Assembly (NCBI GenBank): GCA_036785705.1
Contig: JAWUZG010001099.1
Coordinates: 1 to 64,000 of the forward strand
DNA from: Acanthornis magna
Lineage: Eukaryota; Chordata; Aves; Passeriformes; Acanthizidae
Direction of reading: 5' to 3'
DNA length: 64,000 nt
Shown here in pieces: positions 53,173 to 64,000 of this stretch (its first letter is position 1; each line of letters opens with the position of its first letter). Under the pieces are notes generated by a model that saw nothing but the letters and a program-made list of their open reading frames with translations, had not been told where the DNA came from and did not search any database. Position numbers and translations under genes: made by a program.

Positions 53173-56100
53173 CTGGGGACAAACGGGGGGTGGGGGGAAA
53201 AAAAATTGGGAATGGCATTCCGAAATTTTTTTTTTTTTTTTTTTTTTGGTATCCTGAAAAATTGAGATTTTTTTTTTTTTTTTTTTTTTTTTGTATCCTG
53301 AAAAAATGAGAATTTTTTTTTTTTTTTTTTTTGGGAGGGTGGAGGTGGAAAAACGACTCCACGGTGATCCCACAAAGTTCCCGCAATTTTTTGGGGAGGG
53401 GGAAGTTTGCCTTCTCCTGTTTTGTTCTTTTTTCTTGTTTTTTTTTTAAGGTCAGAATTACCTCACGGATCGATTTGGAATTTTTTCCCCTTTTTTTCCT
53501 CCAGATTTTTTCCCATTTTTTCCCCATTTTTCCCCAGATTCCACCTCCAGCCCTGCAGGGTCGGGGCCAGGGGAGGTGTGGGAATGTCACCTCCGGATGG
53601 GTTTTTTTGGGAGGCTGGAGGTGGAAAAATGGCCTGGCGGTGATGCCACAAAATTCCTGAAAAAAAGGGTTTTTTTTGGGAGGCTGGAGGTGGAAGAACG
53701 GCCCTGTGATGATCCCACAAAATTCCTGAAAAAATGGGTTTTGGTTTTTTTTTTGAGGGGGAGGGTGGAGGTGGAAGAATGGCCCCGCAGTGATGCCACA
53801 AAATTACCCAAAAAAATTTTTAGTTTGGTTTTTTTTTTTTTTTTTGCTTTCTCCTGTTTTTTATTTTTATCTTTTTTGGGTTTTTTTTGTTTTTTTTTTA
53901 ACGGTCGGAATTACCTCACAGATCGATTTGGAATTTTTTTTCCCCTTTCTTTTCCCTGATTTTTTTCTCAGATTCCACCTCCAGCCCTGTGGGGTCGGGT
54001 TGGGATAAAGGGACAATTCCCAATTCCCAGGGAAAAGGGACAATTCCCAATTCCTGGGATAAAGGGACAATTCCTGGGATAAAGGGACAATTCCTGGGAT
54101 AAAGGGACAATTCCCAATTCCCAGGATAAAGGGACAATTCCCAGTTCCTGGGATAAAGGGACAATTCCTGGGATAAAGGGACAATTCCCAATTCCCAGGA
54201 TAAAGGGACAATTCCCAATTCCCAGTTCCCGGGATAAAGGGACAATTCCCAATTCCCGGGATAAAGGGACAATTCCTGGGATAAAGGGACAATTCCCAAT
54301 TCCTGGGATAAAGGGACAATTCCCAATTCCCAGTATAAAGCAACAACCCCACCTCGCTCCAACTCCTCCTCCTCTCGCCGGGATGATCCCAAACACAGAA
54401 AAAAACCCCAAATCCTCCAAAGACAGAAAAAAACCCCCCAAATCCCCCAAATCCAGAAAAAAAACCCCCAAATGCCCCAAATCCAGAGGAAAAAGAAACA
54501 AACCCAATCCAGAAAAAAACCCCAAATTCTCCAAACACAGAAAAAAAAAACCCCAACCCCCCAAACACAGGAAAAAAAAACCCCAACCCCCCAAACACAG
54601 GAAAAAAAACCCCCAAATGCCCCAAATCCAGAAAAAAAAAAAACAAACCCAAATACAGAGAAAAAGGCCCAGATCCTGACCTTGGGTGTCATGTCGTGCG
54701 TGATGCAGAACTCGAGGTGCTGCAGGATGCTCTCCATGGTGTGGAACGGCTGCTGCTTGGTGGTCCTCAGGTATTTCTGCATGGCGCGCGCCATGGAGGC
54801 GAAGATGGCCTGGGCGGCCTCGCGCGGATCCATCACCTCCCGCGGGTTCTTCTGCTCCTCCTCCTGCAGCCGCTTGATGTGCGTGAAGGCTTCCTCCACC
54901 GCCACCACCAGCCTGGGGGGGATCAGGGGGTTTGGGGGGAAATTCAGGGGGTTTGGGGGGAAATTCAGGGGGTTTGGGGGGAAATTCAGGGGGTTTGGGG
55001 GGAAATTCAGGGGGTTTGGGGGGAAATTCAGGGGGTTTGGGGGGAAATTCTGGGGGTTTGGGGGGAAATTCAGGGGGTTTGGGGGGAAATTCCATGGATT
55101 TGGGGGGAAATTCTGGGGGTTTGAGGGGGAAATTGGGGGTTTGGGGGGGAAATTCCATGGATTTGGGGAGAAATTCAGGGGGTTTGGGGGGGAAATTCCA
55201 TGGATTTGGGGGGAAATTCAGGGGGTTTGGGGGGAAATTCAGGGGGTTTGGGGGGAAATTCTGGGGGTTTTGGGGGGGAATTCTGGGGGTTTGGGGGGGA
55301 ATTCTGGGGGTTTGGGGGGAAAACCCCTTGGATTTGGGGTGGGAAATTCTGCAGATTTGGGGTGGGAAATCCTGGGGGTTTGGGGAGAAATTCAGGGGGT
55401 TTGGGGAGAAATTCAGGGGGTTTGAGGGGGAAATTGGGGGTTTGGGGGGGAAATTCCAGGGATTTGGGGGGAAATTCTGGGATTTGGGGTGGAAAACCTC
55501 TTCAATTTGGGATGGGAAACCCCTCGGATTTGGGGCGGGAAATTCTGCAGATTTGGGGTGGGAAATCCTGGGGATTTGGGGGGAAATCGTGGGGGTTTGG
55601 GGGGAAATTCTGGGGGCTTGTGGGGGGGAAATTCTGCAGATTTCGGGTGGGAAATTCTGGGGATTTGGGGTGGAAAACCTCTTGGGTTTGGTGGGGAAAT
55701 CGCGGGGGTTTGAGGGGAGATCAGGGGGGTTTGGGGGAAATTCAGGGGGTTTGGGGGGGAAATTCTGGGATTTGGGGTGGAAAACCTCTTCAATTTGGGA
55801 TGGGAAATTCCTTGGATTTTGGGTGGGAAACCCCTGGGGTTTGGGGGGAGATCAGGAGGTTTGGGGCGAGAAATTCCATGGATTTGGGGGGGGGGAAATT
55901 CTGGGGGCTTGGGGGGGGGGAAATTCTGCAGATTTGGGGTGGGAAATCCTGGGGATTTGGGGGGAAATCATGGGGGTTTGGGGTGGGAAATCACGGGGGT
56001 TTGGATAGGGAAATTCCGGGGGCTTGGGGGAGGGGAAATTCTGGGGATTTTGGGGGAGAAATTCCGGGGATTCGGGGTGGAAAACCCCTTTGATTTGGGA

Positions 56101-59100
56101 TGGGAAATTCCTTGGATTTTGGGTGGGAAACCCCTTGGGTTTGGGGGGGAAATCACGGGGGTTTGGGGGGGGAAATTGTGGGGATTTTGGTGGGGGGAAA
56201 TCCCGGGGATTTGGGGTGGGAAATTCTGGGGATTTGGGGTGGCAAATTGCGGGCATTTAGGGGTGGAAATTCCACAGATTTGGGGTGGGAAATTCCGCGG
56301 ATTTGAGGTGGGAAATTCTGGGGTTTTGGGGGGGAAATCACGGGGATTTGGGGTGGAAAACCCCTTCAATTTGGGAAGGGAAATTCCTTGGATTTGGGAT
56401 TGGAAACCCCTTGGGTTTGGGATAAAAAATGCTTTGAACATCTAGTGGGAAACGCCTTGGTTTATGGGTAGGAAACCCCTTGGATCTGGGGTGGGAAACC
56501 CCTTGGATTTGGGGTGGGAAATCCTGGGGATTTGGGGTGGGAAAACCCCTTCAATATGGGATGGGAAATTCCTTGGATTTTGGGTGGGAAACCCCTTCGA
56601 TTTAGGGTGGCAAATTGTGGGGATTCAGGGTTGGAAATCCCAGGGATTTTGGGGGGGGGAAATTCTGGGGATTTGGGGCAAGAAATTCCACGGATTTGGG
56701 GGTGGGAAATTCTGGGGATTCAGGGTGGGAAACCCCTTGGATTTGGGATGGGAAACCCCTTGGATTTTGGATAGAAAACCTCTGGAATTTTAGGTGTAAA
56801 ACCCCTTGGATTTGGGGCAGGAAACCCCTTGGATTCGGGGTGGGAAACCCCTTGGATTTGGGTCGGGAAACCCCTTGGATTTGGGTCGGGAAACCCCTTG
56901 GATTTGGGGCGGGAAACCCCTTGGATTCGGGGTGGGAAACCCCTTGGATTCGGGGCGGGAAACCATTTGGTTTAGGGGTAGGAAACCCTTTGGATTTGGG
57001 ATAAAAACCTCTTGGATTTGGGATAAAAACCTCTTGGATTTGGCATGGAAAACTCCTTGGGATTTGGGACGGGAAACCCCTCGGATTTGGGATAAAAACC
57101 CCAAATTTTGGGGGTTTTTTTCCCCCCGTACCTGGCGCGGCGTTTCCGCACGCGGCGCTCGTGCTCGGCCTCCTCGTAGTAGAACTCGTTGTGGGAATTG
57201 TCGCGGCGCCGCGCCGCCGCCGCGATCACCGCCCGCGACTGCCCCGTCGAGTTGTTGGTGGAGTTCTCTGCGGGGCGAGAAGGACCGAGGTCAGGGAAAG
57301 TGCCCGGAGATCCTCCAGGAGATCCCGGAGAGGATAGGGATGGAAAAAACAGGAGGAGAATGAGAGGACTGAGGTCAGAAAAGCACCCGGAGATCCTCCA
57401 GGAGATCCCGGAGAGGACGGGGATGGAAAAAACAGGAGGAGAATGAGAGGAGAAGGATCGAGGTCAGAAAACCGTCTGGAGATCCTCCAGGAGATCCTGG
57501 AGGGGAACGTGAGGATAGGGATGGAGAAATGGGAGGAGAACGAGAGGAGAAAGCATCCAGAGATCCTCCAGGAGATCCCGGAGAGGATGGGGATGGAAAA
57601 ACGGGAGGAGAATGAGAGGAATGAGGTTGGAAAAAGGATCTGGAGATCCTCCAGGAGATTCTGGAGAGAATGGGGATGGAGAAAACAGGAGGAAAATGAG
57701 AGGACTGAGGTCAGAAAAGCACCCGGAGATCCTCCAGGAGATCCCGGAGAGGATGGGGATGGAAAAAACAGGAGGAGAAAGAGGAGAAAGGTTGAGGTCA
57801 GGAAAAGTACTCGGAGATCCTCCAGGAGATTCCAGAGAGGAACGTGAAGATGGGGATGGAAAAAACGGGAGGAGAATGAGAGGAACGAGGTTGGAAAAAG
57901 GATCTGGAGATCCTCCAGGAGATTCTGGAGAGAATGGGGATGGAGAAAACAGGAGGAGAATGAGAGGAGAAAGCATCTGGAGATCCTCCAGGAGATTCCA
58001 GAGGGGAACGTGAAGATGGGGATGGAAAAATGGGAGGAGAAAGAGAGGATTGAGGTCAGAAAAAGCACTCGGAGATCCTCCAGGAGATCCCAGAGAGGAT
58101 GGAAAAAACGGGAGGAGAATGAGAGGAGAAGGACTGAGGTCAGAGAAAGCACCCAGAGATCCTCCAGGAGATTCTGGAGAGGATGGGGATGGAGAAAACA
58201 GGAGGAGAACGAGACGACTGAGGTTGGAAAAAGGATCTGGAGATCCTCCAGGAGATCCCGGAGGGGATGGAAAAAACAGGAGGAGAAAGAGAGGAGAAGT
58301 ATTGAGGTCAGAGAAAGCACCCGGAGATCCTCCAGGAGATTCCAGAGGGGATGGAAAAAAGGGGAGAACGAGAGGAGAAGGACTGAGGTTGGAGAAACCA
58401 CTTGGAGATCCTCCAGGAGATCCCGGAGAGGACAGGGATGGAGAAACGAGAGGAGAATCCGAGGGACGAGCGGGAATCTCACCCTCGCCGAGGGAATAGA
58501 CCTTAAAGCCGGACATTTTCTTGGACAGGACGGACTTGGGGAGGTTGAGGAGGGCAGGGTTGTAGACCGGGAAGTCGTGGTAGTAATTCTCCAGGATCCA
58601 CACGGCCGCGCGCTGGATGCTGCAGGGAAAAGCGGGAATGTGGGGCGGGAACGGCCCGGGGGACACACGGACGGGACGGGATGGGACGGAATTCCCAAAA
58701 AGACATGGCTGTCCCACCCCTGGGAGTGTCCCAGGCCAGGCTGGAGTGACCTGGGATGGTGGGAATGTCCCTGAACGTGGATCTTGAAGGTCCTTCCACC
58801 ATCCCAAACCATTCCATGATTCCACCAATTCCCAGAACCACTGAGGTTGGAAAAGCTCTCCAGGACCAGCCTGGGACCGATCCCATTCCAAACTCCAGGA
58901 ATTCCCTGGACACCTCCAGGGATGTGGATCCAACCCTCCCCGGGCAGCCCTGCCGAGGCCTTTTCCCTTTCCCAGCAGGAATTGCCCCAAATTCCCACCC
59001 GGAGCCTCCCCGGCACAGCTCGAGGCCGTTCCCTCTTGTCCTGGCCCTGTTCCCTGGGCTCAGATCCCAAATCCCCCCTGGCAGAGCCCCAAATCCCCCC

Positions 59101-62100
59101 TGGATCCCCTTGGCTCCGGGATCAGCCCCCCCGACTCCCTCAGAGCTCTCCATTCCCTTCTCCTGCTGCTCTGGTTCCTCAGGAGAAGAACCCAACCCCA
59201 CCTCGCTCCAACCTCTTGTCCTCTCGCTGGGACGATCCCAAATGGGAAAGGAACACTCTCCAGCTCCCTCAGGATTCTCCAGGATAACCTTCACCACCTC
59301 CTCCAAGAACAAATTCCCACTCCCAACCCACCAAGGCCACCGAACCTGAGGTGTCCAACCTTGTGGCCCTCACCACCTTCTCCAAGAACAAATTCCCACT
59401 CCCACCCAAGGAACAGCCATTGAACCTGAGATGTCCAACCTTGTGACCCTCACCACCTTTTCCAGGAACGAACTCCCACTCCCACGCCAGGAACGCCCAC
59501 CAAGGCCACCACACCTGAGGTGGCCGACGTTACGACCCTCACCACCTCCTCCAGGAACAGATTCCCACTCCCACCCCAAGAACCTCCATCGAGACCACCA
59601 AACCTGAGGTGTCCAACACTGTGACCTTCACCCCCTTCTCCATGCAGAAATTCCAACTCCCACCCCAGGAACGCCCACCCAAGGCCACCACACCTGAGGT
59701 GGTCAATGTCATCACTCTCACCACCTCTGCCAAGAACAAAATTCCCACTCCCACCCCAGGAACGGTCACCCAAGGCCACCGAACCTGAGGTGTCCAACCT
59801 TGTGACCCTCACCACCTTCTCCATGCAGGAATTCCCACTCCCACCCCAGGAACGGCCACCAAGGCCACCGAACCTGAGGTGGCCGACGTTACGACCCTCA
59901 CCACCTCCTCCAGGAACAGATTCCCACTCCCACCCAGAAATGCCCACCCAAGGCCACCAAACCTGAGGTGTCCAACCTTGTGACCCTCACCATTTCCTCC
60001 AAGAACAAATGCCCAATCCCACCCCACGAACGCCCACCAAGGCCACCGAACCTGAGGTGTCCAACACTGTGACCTTCACCACCTTCTCCACGCAGAAATT
60101 CCCACTCCCACCGCAGGAACGGCCACCAAACCTGAGGCGTCTAACCTTGTGATCCTCACCACTTTCTCCAAGAACAAATTCCCACTCCCACCCCAGAACC
60201 ACCCACCAAGGCCACCGAACCTGAGGTGTCCAACACTGTGACCCTCACCACCTCCTCCAGGAACAAACTCCCACTCCCACGCCAGGAATGCCCACCAAAT
60301 TTGGGGTGGTCAATATTATGACCCTCACCACCTCCTCCAAGAACAAACTCCCAATCCCACCCCAGGAACGCCACCCAAGACCCCCGAACCTGAGGTGTCC
60401 AACCCTGTGACCCTCACCACCTTCTCCAAGAACAAATTCCCACTCCCACCCCAGGAACGCCCACCAAGACCCCCGAACCTGAGGTGGCCGACGTTGTAGA
60501 AGCGGCTGGCGCCGTCGGCCGAGCGCACGGCCTTGAGCGTGAACTGCGGCTGCAGCTGCCGCAGCTCCAGCAGCACCACGGCCAGGTAGTGGACGAAGAG
60601 CAGCGCGTCCACCAGGGACACGGCGAACTGCACCACGGCGCGGTAGTTGCGGTCCCGCGAGTCCAAGATGCGCACGCCGTAGAAGAGCCAGTAGGACACG
60701 ACCAGCAGGAAGACCAGCACCATCAGCAGCGCGCGGAAGACGAAGACGCGCGGGAAGAAGGCTTTGGGGCGGCGGAAGAACAGGGCCCAGCTGCCCAGCA
60801 GGAGGATGAGGAGCTTGAAGGCCACCGAGATGAAGAGCCCCTCGCAGGGCGTGCCGCAGGGCTCCAGCTCCTCCCGCCACAGCAGCTGCGGGAGGAGGAG
60901 GAAGGCCAGCGGGGTGAGGAAGGCCAGCAGGGCCAGGGCCACGCCCAGGGCCACGCCCAGGTGGCGGGAGCAGTCCAGGTGGGCGCTGTCCTCCATGTCC
61001 TTGGCGATGCGCGTGAGGTCATCGTGGGAGATGCTGTGCTCCGACGTCCCCGTCACCACCGTGGTGGTCTCGCCCCAGTTGTCGTCCTGGGGGTGGGGAC
61101 AGGGGGGTTCGAGGGGTGGGTCCTGGTCACACCTGGCCCAGGTGTCCACCTCACCTCCAGGACCTCAGGAGAGGACATTCCCAGGGGTGGTTCCGTGTCC
61201 CACCTGTCCCAGGTGTCCATCCCACCTCCAGGACCTCAGGGGAGGACATTCCCTGGGGTCACTTAGTGTCCCACCTGGCCCAGGTGCCACCTCACCTCCA
61301 GGACCTCCCACCCAGCACAGCTCTGAGCCGGGAAGGGGACAGGGGACATTCCCTGCCCTTGGACCTTTGAGGTTCCTTTCCATCCCAGACCATTCCAGGA
61401 TTCCCTGGGCTGGCTCAGAGGGGATTTTAGGGAAAAATCCTGGATTTTAGGGATAAATCCTGGATTTTAGGGATAAATTCTGGATTTTTGGGACAAATCC
61501 TGGACCCTGGCCCAGGTGATCCCATGGATTCCCCACCCCTGGCTGGAGCCACCTGGGATGGTGGGAATGTCCCTGAACGTGGATCTTTAAGGATCTTGAA
61601 GGATCTTTAAGGTTCTCCCATCCCAAACCATTCCAGAATCCCCTGGGCTGGCTCAGATGGGATTTTTTGGGATAAATCTTGGATTTTAAGGATAAATGCT
61701 GGATTTTAGGGAAAAATTCTGGATTTTAGGGAAAAATCCTGGATTTTTGGGATAAATCCTGGACCCTGGCCCAGGTGATCCCATGGATTCCCCACCCCCG
61801 GCTGGAGCCGCCTGGCACGGTGGGAACGTCCCCACCCATGGGACGATCCTCCAGGTCCCTTCCCACCGATCCCACAATTCCACGGATTTCGCTCCGAACC
61901 GGAGCCCGGGGCTTTCCAGAGGGACGGGAAGGACAGGTTTTTTTTGGGGGGGGGAGCCCCATTCCCAGGAGAACTTTTCGGGAACACCAAAAGCGCCGGA
62001 GCCGCCGCCGGCGTGGGCGGATTTGGGAGAGGATGAAAGGGATCGGTGGCTCCGTGGAGTCTGGAGGAATCCCCCCCAAAAAAATCCCAAAAATATCCCC

Positions 62101-63514
62101 AAAAAAAATCCCAAACGGGGAGCACCGGGGGCGGGTCCCTTCCACCCCACGGGAATCGGGTGGGAATTGGGGCAAATCCTTCGGGATCGGATCGCTCGGG
62201 ATCGGAGCCCGGGGGCGTTTTCCGAGGCGCCAGAGCCGTTCCCTTTCGTTCTCCCGGGACCGGCCCGACCGGCTCGACCGCTCCACCGGGAAATCCCAAA
62301 ATCCCGCCGGGATTTGGGGTTGGCGGGGCAGGGTTTGGGGTTTGTGGGGCTGAGGATTTGGGATTTATGGGGCAGAGTTCGGGGTCTGCAGGGCCGAGGA
62401 TTTGGGGTCTGTGGAGCCGAGGATTTGGGGTCTATACGGTCATGGATTTGGCATTTATGGGGCAGAGTTTGGGGTTTGTGGGGCCGAGGATTTGGGATTT
62501 ATGGGGCAGAGTTTGGGGTCTGCAAGACTGAGGATTTGAGATCGGTGGGGCAGAGTTTGGGGTTTGTGGGGCTGAGGATTCGGGGGTTGTAGGGTCATGG
62601 ATTTGGGGGCTGTGGGGCCAAGGATTTGGGATTTGTGGGGCCAAAGATTTGGGGTCTTTAGGGTCACGGATTTGGGGTCTGTGCTGCTAAAGTTTAGGGA
62701 TCTAGAGGGCCAAAATTTGGGATCTATGGGGCCAAAAATTTGGGGTTTATGAGGCAGAGTTTGGGGTTTACGGGGCCAAGGATTTGGGGTCTGTTCTGCT
62801 AAATTTTGGGGATCTACAAGGGCAGAATTTGGGACCTGTGGGGCCAAAAATTTGGGGTTTATGGGGCAGAGTTTGGGGTTTGTGGGGCCAAGAATTTGGG
62901 GTCTGCAGGACCAAGGGATTTGGGGTCTGTGCTGCTAAAGTTTAGGGATCTACAGGGCCAAAATTTGGGATCTGTAGGACCAAGAATTTGGGATTTATGG
63001 GGCAGAGTTTGGGGTCTGTGGGGCCAAAGATTTGGGGTCTATAGGGTCATGGATTTGGGGTCTATGGGGCCGAGGATTTGGGATTTATGGGGCAGAGTTT
63101 AGGGTTTGTGGGGCCAAGGATTTGGGGTCTGTGGGGCAGAGTTCGGGGTCTGTGGGGCCGAGGATTTGGGATTTATGGGGCAGAGTTCAGGGTCTGTGGG
63201 GCCGAGGATTTGGGGTCTATAGGGTCATGGATTTGGGGTCTGTGGGACTGAGAATTTGGGATTTATGGGGCAGAGTTCAGGGTCCGTGGGGCCAAGGATT
63301 TGGGGTCTGTGGGGCCGAGGATTTGGGATTTTTTGGGGTCCCGGATATCCCCAGTCGGGATTTGGGACCCCGCCCCGCTCCCTCCGCGCTCACCCTCTCG
63401 TCGCCCCGCGTGGATTCGTTGTCCAGCAAAGGCTCTCCCGGCGCTTGGATCGTCACCGATTTGTCCCCGCGCGTCCCCTCCCGGCTCTTGGAGCGGTGCC
63501 GCTCCCGCCGGTCC
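52912..63514 (-). CDS. VANGL2: Vang-like protein 2 (VANGL2), exons 2-7
   Basis: Core planar cell polarity protein: a four-pass plasma-membrane protein with both ends cytoplasmic that works with Prickle, Dishevelled, Frizzled and Celsr. Coding exons: 63394-63514, 60479-61086, 58483-58619, 57132-57267, 54681-54912, 52912-53172. All borders are GT-AG and phases agree. They total 1,495 bases, which with a 71-base first coding exon gives exactly the 521 residues of mammalian VANGL2. Visible: a basic RHRSKSRE region and the Ser/Thr cluster [17 protein letters not shown] that is phosphorylated in the family; four hydrophobic helices in the large exon; the cytoplasmic tail with [20 protein letters not shown]; and the C-terminal PDZ ligand ETSV. 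The first ~24 codons lie beyond the window. VANGL1 is the alternative, but residues and SLAM linkage favour VANGL2. Confidence 0.97.
53220..53335. repeat. Poly-T tracts
   Basis: Three long T runs separated by ATCCTGAAAAATTGAGA-like strings, in the last VANGL2 intron (on the minus strand, poly-A). Confidence 0.9.
53330..54010 (-). repeat. VANGL2 intron tandem repeat, unit about 75-80
   Basis: Four units with GGAGGTGGAAAAATGG and GATGCCACAAAATTCC-like blocks. They are flanked by two copies of a 43-base block (about 53,447-53,490 and 53,890-53,935), each followed by a CAGATTCCACCTCCAGCCCT block. Confidence 0.75.
54015..54345. repeat. GGGATAAAGGGACAATTCC minisatellite
   Basis: About 20 to 30 base units in the last VANGL2 intron. 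54,345-54,390 is a short minus-strand CR1-like remnant, and 54,395-54,665 is A/C-rich low-complexity sequence. Confidence 0.88.
54681..54912 (-). CDS. VANGL2: VANGL2 exon, residues about 358-435
   Basis: Begins [15 protein letters not shown] and ends CITHDMTPK at a GTCAGG donor, phase 0. Cytoplasmic tail, near identical to mammals. Confidence 0.97.
54918..57118. repeat. GGGGGGAAATTCAGGGGGTTTGG minisatellite
   Basis: 2.2 kb of about 20 to 24 base units. The left part is very regular; the right part shifts to GGAAACCCCTTGGATTTGGG. Longest array in the window. Confidence 0.93.
57132..57267 (-). CDS. VANGL2: VANGL2 exon, residues about 313-358
   Basis: Encodes [20 protein letters not shown], then [18 protein letters not shown]. 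Phases 1 to 2. Donor GTACGG. Confidence 0.97.
57270..58478. repeat. VANGL2 intron minisatellite, unit about 84
   Basis: About fourteen copies of a unit with GGAGATCCTCCAGGAGATCC and AAAACAGGAGGAGAATGAGA. Unit length varies from 72 to 94. Confidence 0.92.
58483..58619 (-). CDS. VANGL2: VANGL2 exon, residues about 267-313
   Basis: Starts [16 protein letters not shown], contains [15 protein letters not shown] and ends YSLGE at a GTGAGA donor. Confidence 0.97.
58695..58830 (+). mobile_element. CR1-like 3' end in VANGL2 intron
   Basis: CCCCTGGGAGTGTCCCAGGC, CTTGAAGGTCCTTCCACC and ACCATTCCATGATTCC match a CR1 3' terminus; antisense to VANGL2. Confidence 0.75.
58830..59290 (-). mobile_element. CR1-like 3' portion in VANGL2 intron
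   Basis: Minus strand shows GGTTGGAGCGAGGTGGGG, GGGCTGCCCGGGGAGGGTT, CATCCCTGGAGGTGTCCAGG and a closing CTTTTCCAACCTCAGTGG. About 250 bases match 20,340-20,600 almost exactly. Its 3' end faces the copy at 58,695-58,830. Confidence 0.75.
59295..60478. repeat. VANGL2 intron minisatellite carrying exon end
   Basis: About thirteen 88-base units. Each holds an ACCTGAGGTG core within CCTGAGGTGTCCAAC-like text. On the minus strand this is the end of the 60,479-61,086 exon (NVGHL) plus a GT; two units match 17 exon bases exactly. Confidence 0.9.
60479..61086 (-). CDS. VANGL2: VANGL2 large exon with four TM helices
   Basis: Residues about 65-267. [18 protein letters not shown], then four helices: [60 protein letters not shown] and [20 protein letters not shown]. 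Ends FYNVGHL in phase 2. Confidence 0.97.
61125..61310. repeat. About 73-bp tandem repeat
   Basis: Three units with CCCAGGTGTCCACCTCACCT and CTCCAGGACCTCAGGAGAGG in VANGL2 intron 2. Confidence 0.82.
61330..61870 (+). mobile_element. Repeated CR1-like 3' fragments
   Basis: Three partial copies (about 61,330-61,410, 61,500-61,650, 61,750-61,870) with CCCAGGTGATCCCATGGATT, CCACCCCTGGCTGGAGCC and CCATTCCAGAATCCC. They are separated by GGATTTTAGGGATAAATCCT repeats. Confidence 0.65.
61875..62320. other. Unique VANGL2 intron segment
   Basis: GC-rich non-repetitive sequence in intron 2. No alternative exon is recognised. Confidence 0.5.
62325..63345. repeat. GTGGGGCCGAGGATTTGGGG minisatellite
   Basis: About 1 kb, units of 20 to 45 bases including ATGGGGCAGAGTTTGGGGT, in VANGL2 intron 2. 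Confidence 0.9.
63394..63514 (-). CDS. VANGL2: VANGL2 second coding exon
   Basis: Residues about 24-64: [19 protein letters not shown], then [20 protein letters not shown]. Begins after CCCCAG with one base of a split Arg codon; donor GTGAGC. Confidence 0.95.
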
Positions 63515-63515
63515 C

Positions 63516-64000
63516 TGGGGAAAATCGGGAAAATTGGGGAAAAATGGGGAAATCGGGAAAAACAGGGAAAATGGGAAAATAGGGGAAACGGGAAGACAGG
63601 AAGAACTGAAAAAACTGGGAAAATTGGGAAAAATGGGGAAATCGGGGGAAATTGGGAAAACCAGGGAAACCGGAGAAACTGGGAAGATCGTGAAACCCGG
63701 GAAAACTGGGGAAAACGGGGAAATCAGGGAAACCAGGAAAACTGGGGAAATTGGGGAAACAGGGAAAATTGGGAAAAATGAGGAAAACGGGAAAATCGGG
63801 GAAACTGGGAAGATCAGGAAAACCAGGAAAAACGGGAAGATTGGGAAAACTGGGAAAATCGGGAAAACTGGGAAAATTGGGAAAACCGGGGGAAATTGGA
63901 AGATCGGGAAAACTGGAAAAAATGGAAAAAATTGGAAGATCGGGGAAATCTGAGAAATTGGGAAAAATGGGAAAATTGTGAAAATCGCAAAAATAACGAA
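63516..64000. repeat. GGGAAAATTGGGAAAACTGG minisatellite
   Basis: Purine-rich array of 9 to 12 base units in VANGL2 intron 1, running to the window edge. The first coding exon is not inside the window. Confidence 0.9.

Noticed and set aside
57226..59070. Minus-strand open frame of about 610 codons through two VANGL2 exons
   Set aside because: It reads through the 84-bp intron array and CR1 sequence. The exon parts belong to VANGL2 with clear splice borders and phases.
52912..63514. VANGL1 as the identity of the right-hand gene
   Set aside because: Exon residues match VANGL2 more closely, the total length fits 521 aa, and the SLAM neighbours are those of VANGL2 in other vertebrates.

Overview
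This looks like a 64 kb piece of a bird genome, probably a GC-rich, repeat-dense microchromosome. Three things point that way: truncated CR1-type LINE 3' ends; short spliced genes whose introns are packed with tandem repeats; and a block of SLAM-family immune receptor genes ending tail-to-tail against VANGL2, the same neighbourhood as mammalian chr1q23 (VANGL2 - SLAMF6 - CD84 - SLAMF1). All exons below were placed by hand from GT-AG borders, reading frame and phase. The species and one-to-one orthology cannot be decided from the window alone.

Layout. (i) 1-14,130 holds no gene I can support. It is a succession of minisatellites and purine or pyrimidine tracts separated by short GC-rich or AT-rich unique islands. 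(ii) 14,293-22,837, plus strand: a SLAM-family receptor ('gene A') with leader, V, C2, transmembrane and three tail exons carrying immunoreceptor switch motifs. Its V exon is one base short, which breaks the frame. (iii) 25,937-28,214, minus strand: a decayed SLAM-family copy ('gene B') with leader, V and C2 exons only. It has three indels and a destroyed splice donor. (iv) 30,046-37,708, plus strand: an intact SLAM-family receptor ('gene C', about 327 aa, two ITSMs). B and C are the arms of an inverted duplication around a spacer of about 1.8 kb. (v) 41,004-48,638, plus strand: 'gene D', a complete 196-aa type I membrane protein with a Ser/Thr/Gly-rich ectodomain, no Ig domain and no cytoplasmic tyrosine. 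Its exon phases from the stalk onward match those of gene C. (vi) 52,912-63,514, minus strand: VANGL2, six of seven coding exons. The first ~24 codons lie beyond the right edge. Its likely 3' UTR runs to about 48,830, within about 30 bp of gene D's poly(A) signal.

Genes A and C would act as leukocyte surface receptors whose Tyr motifs bind SAP/EAT-2-type SH2 adaptors. VANGL2 is a four-pass planar cell polarity protein, unrelated in function and conserved here as a syntenic neighbour.

The most unusual feature is the repeat biology. Nearly every intron is filled by its own private minisatellite, and several arrays contain copies of an adjacent gene boundary: a splice donor plus leader exon in gene D intron 1, an exon end plus donor in a VANGL2 intron, an acceptor region in gene A intron 2, and the stop codon of gene C. 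Long open frames across these arrays are compositional artefacts and are not annotated as genes.
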